Assembly: GCA_964573205.1 (NCBI GenBank)
Contig: CAZNIT010000047.1
Span: forward strand, 1-64,000
Source: QNZT01 sp964573205
GTDB taxonomy: Bacteria > Campylobacterota > Campylobacteria > Campylobacterales > QNZT01
Direction of reading: 5' to 3'
DNA length: 64,000 bases
Position numbers and translations under genes: made by a program. The notes beneath the pieces were generated by a model, which saw only the letters and a program-made list of their open reading frames with translations, was not told the DNA's origin and did not search any database. Position 1 is the first letter of the stretch. Each line of letters starts with the position of its first letter. Of this stretch, positions 61,128-64,000 are shown one piece after another.

Positions 61128-62390
61128 CTACTCTAAAAGATATAACTTTTTTCTCTCCGAGGAGCTGGCTATATTTGCTTGTATGCGGTACTTCGTGACC
61201 GTTCTTCTTCCTAGTTTTATACCGAATTTTTCTTGTACTTTTTGAAGTATTTTATTGTCACTTAGAGGTTTTTTTCGATCTTCGTTTTTTATGACCTCTT
61301 TTATGTACTCTTTTATTTCACGATTCGATGTTTCTTTGTCTTCACCGAGCCCTACGGCAAAAAAACTCTTTATAGGAAAAATTCCTCTCTCGCATGAGAG
61401 ATATTTGTTTGCGATTGCACGGGAAATAGTTGAGTGGTGACGCTCAAGATCGTTTGCAAGATCATCGAGTTTCATCGGTTTTATAGCCCCGCCCATAAAA
61501 AAATCATACTGATAATCAACAATCATAAGCGCGATTTTCGTAAGTGTCGCTTTTCTCATCTCCAAAGCGTCAACTAAAGATTTAGCCTCTTTTATTTTGT
61601 CTTTAACAAAGTCGAACTTAGCGTCTATTCCGCCGAGCTCGATCTCGATATTCGGATAGTAAGAGTCATTTAGCATAACCGTGAGTTTTGAGTTTTTATT
61701 TTCGATGAAGATATCGGGAATAATCTGTACAACTTCGTTTTGATACTCGATAGCCGGGGGGTTATGAAATCTTTTTATTACTCTTATCGCGTCACTGAAA
61801 CGTGGTTCGTTTTGATATTTTTCTATATTTTCAAAATCTTCTATTATCTTTTTTGCACATTTTGCGACATCATCCTCAAGCTCTTGGTGATTGAGCTGAA
61901 ACATAAACGATTCGAGTAGATCCACCGCACCGACACCTTTTGGTTCAAGATATTTGAATTTTTGCCGTACCTGCTCGACATCTTCGACACTTTCACCTAT
62001 ATCTTTGGCAAACTGCTCGATATCCACATCGAAATAACCGTTGGGATTCAGGTTGTCGATGATGGCATAAGCAATTTTCTGAGATTTTTTTGCCAAAAAT
62101 AGAGTCGGTTCTATCTGCTCGAATAATACATCATAAAGAGATTTTTGCGACGTCTGCATCGCTTCTATTTCATTGCTAAGCGCATTTTTACGATACTCCG
62201 TTCGCTGCTTTTTCGGAGTGTTTGTAGATGTTATCTCATTGCCGGAGCTTATCTCTATGAAGGGATTGTCTTTGGACATCTCATCTAGCGTCTCTTTCAA
62301 AGATGAGATATCGGCTCTTAGTATAGGCAGCCAACTGCGCAAAGTATGTGAAAGTTTTTGCTTCGTATTTACGCTTTGACGAAGTTTCAT
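61128..62390 (-). CDS. rpoN: RNA polymerase sigma-54 factor
   Basis: A 420-residue sigma-54. A short region I (about 1-50: KQKLSHTLRSWLPILRADI) replaces the usual Gln-rich form. Core-binding domain about 90-280, HTH around 330-345 (DLERHHSTISRAIANK), and the RpoN box GRRTVTKYRI near the C-terminus, close to the canonical ARRTVAKYR. In this phylum RpoN drives middle/late flagellar genes. It is the last gene of trpD-tsaE-lptB-rpoN, overlapping lptB by 4 nt, an order (lptB before rpoN) widely conserved in Proteobacteria. Confidence 0.96.
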   Translation of the reverse strand: MKLRQSVNTKQKLSHTLRSWLPILRADISSLKETLDEMSKDNPFIEISSGNEITSTNTPKKQRTEYRKNALSNEIEAMQTSQKSLYDVLFEQIEPTLFLAKKSQKIAYAIIDNLNPNGYFDVDIEQFAKDIGESVEDVEQVRQKFKYLEPKGVGAVDLLESFMFQLNHQELEDDVAKCAKKIIEDFENIEKYQNEPRFSDAIRVIKRFHNPPAIEYQNEVVQIIPDIFIENKNSKLTVMLNDSYYPNIEIELGGIDAKFDFVKDKIKEAKSLVDALEMRKATLTKIALMIVDYQYDFFMGGAIKPMKLDDLANDLERHHSTISRAIANKYLSCERGIFPIKSFFAVGLGEDKETSNREIKEYIKEVIKNEDRKKPLSDNKILQKVQEKFGIKLGRRTVTKYRIQANIASSSERKKLYLLE

Positions 62391-63112
62391 ATACGAAAAT
62401 CCTCACCCAAGTAGTGCTTTCTTACCAATTCGTTCGCGGCAATTTCGGAAGAATTTCCATAAGCTAAAAGTTCACCGCTTTTTATGACATATGCACGATC
62501 ACAGATGGAAAGCGTCTCTCTGACATTGTGATCCGTTATAAGAACTCCGATTCCAAGCTCTTTAAGATCTGCGACAATACTTTGTATATCGTTCACGGCT
62601 AAAGGATCCACCCCCGCAAACGGTTCGTCTAAAAGTAGGAAATTGGGTTCGATCGCCAAAGACCTTGCAATCTCACACCGTCTTCTCTCTCCCCCGCTTA
62701 ATGAAATTCCAAGACGATTTCTTATATGGTCTATATTGAAAATCTCAAGCAGTTTATCGACCCTACGACCTCTTTCATATTTATCGTCGGTAGCCACTTC
62801 CGCAGCGAGCATAAGATTCTCTTCGACGCTCAGTTCTTTGAAAATGCTAGATTCTTGAGGAAGATACCCTACACCCATCTTCGCCCGTACATGAAGGGGA
62901 GATTTCGTAACGTCTTCGTCATTTATATATACGGCTCCGGCCGTAGGAGAAATCAAACCGCAAATCATATAAAATGTAGTCGTCTTTCCCGCACCGTTTG
63001 GTCCAAGAAGCCCCACCACTTCACCACTTTTGACTTCAAGAGAAAAATCTTTGATAATAGGATGTTTCTTGATCGTTTTACTTAAATGCTCCGCCCTTAA
63101 TGTATGACTCAT
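62387..63112 (-). CDS. lptB: lipopolysaccharide export ATPase LptB
   Basis: A 241-residue ABC ATPase powering LPS transport with LptFG. Walker A LLGPNGAGKTTTFYMI, Q-loop GYLPQESSIF, signature LSGGERRRCEI, Walker B LLLDEPFAGVDP and switch His ITDHNVRE. The strong SIFKELSVEENL pattern is specific to LptB. Overlaps rpoN and tsaE by 4 nt each (ATGA), consistent with one transcript. Confidence 0.96.
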   Translation of the reverse strand: MSHTLRAEHLSKTIKKHPIIKDFSLEVKSGEVVGLLGPNGAGKTTTFYMICGLISPTAGAVYINDEDVTKSPLHVRAKMGVGYLPQESSIFKELSVEENLMLAAEVATDDKYERGRRVDKLLEIFNIDHIRNRLGISLSGGERRRCEIARSLAIEPNFLLLDEPFAGVDPLAVNDIQSIVADLKELGIGVLITDHNVRETLSICDRAYVIKSGELLAYGNSSEIAANELVRKHYLGEDFRI

Positions 63113-63510
63113 TTTTTTATCCTATACTCTCTTTTTTCTCCAAATGGAGTGATCTCTACGGTTATAAAATCAAAACCGTACTCCTCTAAAATATCGGACA
63201 TCGTATCATCCGCCCACTCTATAAAATGATATCCTTCTTCTTCAAGATTTTCCAAAAGACCGTTTTGTATAAATTTTGAGATACCTTCATTGTAAATATC
63301 GTAATGAAACAGTTCGTTATCGTAAACATTCATGATCGAAAATGTTGGAGACGTTACATCTTCGTATAAATTCAGTTCTTTTGCAAACGCTTTTACAAGC
63401 GTGGTTTTACCGCTTGCAAGATCACCTTTCAAAAGAATTATCCCGCCTCTTGGCAGAAGTTCCTTAAGTTTCAAAACTACGTCATTTATTTCATGTAATG
63501 ATTTTATCAT
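63109..63510 (-). CDS. tsaE: tRNA threonylcarbamoyladenosine biosynthesis ATPase TsaE
   Basis: A 133-residue P-loop ATPase that works with TsaB and TsaD in making t6A37 in tRNAs. Walker A LKGDLASGKTTLVKAFAKEL, then VTSPTFSIMNVYDNELFHYD, and YHFIEWADD in place of the usual iEWpe. Normal length. It starts 3 nt after the trpD stop on the minus strand and overlaps lptB by 4 nt. Confidence 0.94.
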   Translation of the reverse strand: MIKSLHEINDVVLKLKELLPRGGIILLKGDLASGKTTLVKAFAKELNLYEDVTSPTFSIMNVYDNELFHYDIYNEGISKFIQNGLLENLEEEGYHFIEWADDTMSDILEEYGFDFITVEITPFGEKREYRIKK

Positions 63511-63513
63511 AAT

Positions 63514-64000
63514 TTACAGCAAATTGGAAGTTTTTACAATATTTTTTAGATGTTTTTTTGCGAGCCCCGAATCTATCGACTCTGCCGCCATCTCAATTCC
63601 TTCTTGCATATCCCTGGCTTTACCATCAACAACAAATGCCATTGCTGCATTTAAGAGAACGATATCACGTTTTGCTCCCTTTTCTCCTTCAAAAATCTTA
63701 AGTGTAATCTCCGCATTTTCAACTGCATTACCGCCTTTGATAGCTTCGAGGGGAGCAAGCTTGAAACCATATTCCTCAGGATCTATAATAAAATCATTTG
63801 CTTTGCCATCCTCCAGCTTTGTGGCATAGGTGATATCACAGATACTGATCTCATCCATCCCGTCCCTGCTACTGACTGCTACGGCACTTTTGGTATCCAA
63901 AAGACTAAGCGCTGTTACAATTCTCTCCAAAAAAGCATCGCTGAATACCCCGATAAGATACTTTTTACTGCCTGCCGGATTGGTAAGTGGTCCTAAAATA
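63514..64000 (-). CDS. trpD: anthranilate phosphoribosyltransferase, C-terminal part (cut by window edge)
   Basis: The frame enters from the right edge and gives about 161 residues of TrpD: GPLTNPAGSKKYLIGVFSDA near the edge (the glycine-rich LGPLTNP motif of the phosphoribosyltransferase class), then VSSRDGMDEISICDITYA, as in TrpD enzymes. TrpD joins anthranilate to PRPP in tryptophan synthesis. The N-terminal half, including the PRPP-binding GTGGD, is outside the window. It heads the trpD-tsaE-lptB-rpoN operon. A TTG at 63930 is not a real start; the coding sequence continues through it. Confidence 0.93.
   Translation of the reverse strand, partial: ILGPLTNPAGSKKYLIGVFSDAFLERIVTALSLLDTKSAVAVSSRDGMDEISICDITYATKLEDGKANDFIIDPEEYGFKLAPLEAIKGGNAVENAEITLKIFEGEKGAKRDIVLLNAAMAFVVDGKARDMQEGIEMAAESIDSGLAKKHLKNIVKTSNLL

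Overview
The window reads as chromosomal DNA of a Campylobacterota (epsilonproteobacterial) species, most likely a free-living, flagellated, respiring member of the Sulfurimonas/Sulfurovum/Hydrogenimonas type rather than a host-adapted Campylobacter or Helicobacter. This is inferred from gene content (futalosine-pathway mqnD, Bpt leucyltransferase, long-form hpf, sensor kinases with the HQWRQP H-box, many c-di-GMP and lipoprotein genes), AT-rich DNA, frequent TTG starts and tight 4-nt stop/start overlaps. I cannot assign a genus from sequence alone. No rRNA, tRNA, CRISPR array, prophage or insertion sequence was seen.

Layout. 1-930 is a small accessory patch: the end of an unknown gene, a Phd/ParE toxin-antitoxin pair and a decayed second antitoxin. 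966-2918 is a hemerythrin / DUF2249 / NnrS-like membrane protein operon. 2985-9000 holds housekeeping genes (gatA, guaB, AMMECR1 family, murB, fliQ, mqnD, hpf). 9074-9584 is a compact regulatory patch: a 14-bp perfect inverted repeat, a terminator, a small HTH gene, an unannotated 41-codon ORF in front of it, and an 11-bp tandem repeat at its promoter. 9638-20124 carries a two-component system, a LolC/E permease, secA, lolA, two peptidoglycan enzymes and a Ppx/GppA protein. pdxJ-pdxA and a DUF2231 protein follow.

22842-27018 is a translationally coupled operon of TonB-dependent receptor, small periplasmic protein and membrane GGDEF-EAL protein, which looks like an outer-membrane-to-c-di-GMP signalling relay. 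27068-36935 contains bpt, a hexapeptide acyltransferase, an orphan mlaE, fliL-acpS, two very small membrane proteins (one behind a possible structured leader RNA), a DUF2459 protein, metG, a Mur-ligase-like protein without a P-loop, a CaCA exchanger and an orphan TRAP binding lipoprotein. 37117-38648 encodes a subtilase whose propeptide is a separate gene, followed by a heme-sensor/PAS/GGDEF/EAL protein and two large paralogous cadherin-like/DUF1566 lipoproteins.

45350-64000 has OmpA/DUF4398 lipoproteins, an exported MORN protein, rpsO, ppk2, an EamA exporter, a rhomboid protease with a methyltransferase, a CAP protein, a capsule/EPS export pair (Wzc- and Wza-like) downstream of cca, an M20 amidohydrolase coupled to an HATPase-GNAT fusion, a PiT phosphate transporter, and the operon trpD-tsaE-lptB-rpoN, which runs off the right edge.

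Taken together, the accessory genes point to a bacterium that senses extracellular ligands and redox or NO conditions and converts them into surface behaviour (c-di-GMP, polysaccharide export, surface lipoproteins, a secreted protease). The best candidates for undescribed systems are the TonB receptor/periplasmic/GGDEF-EAL operon, the split propeptide-subtilase pair, the self-contained small HTH unit at 9148-9584, and the possible leader RNA at 30361-30428.
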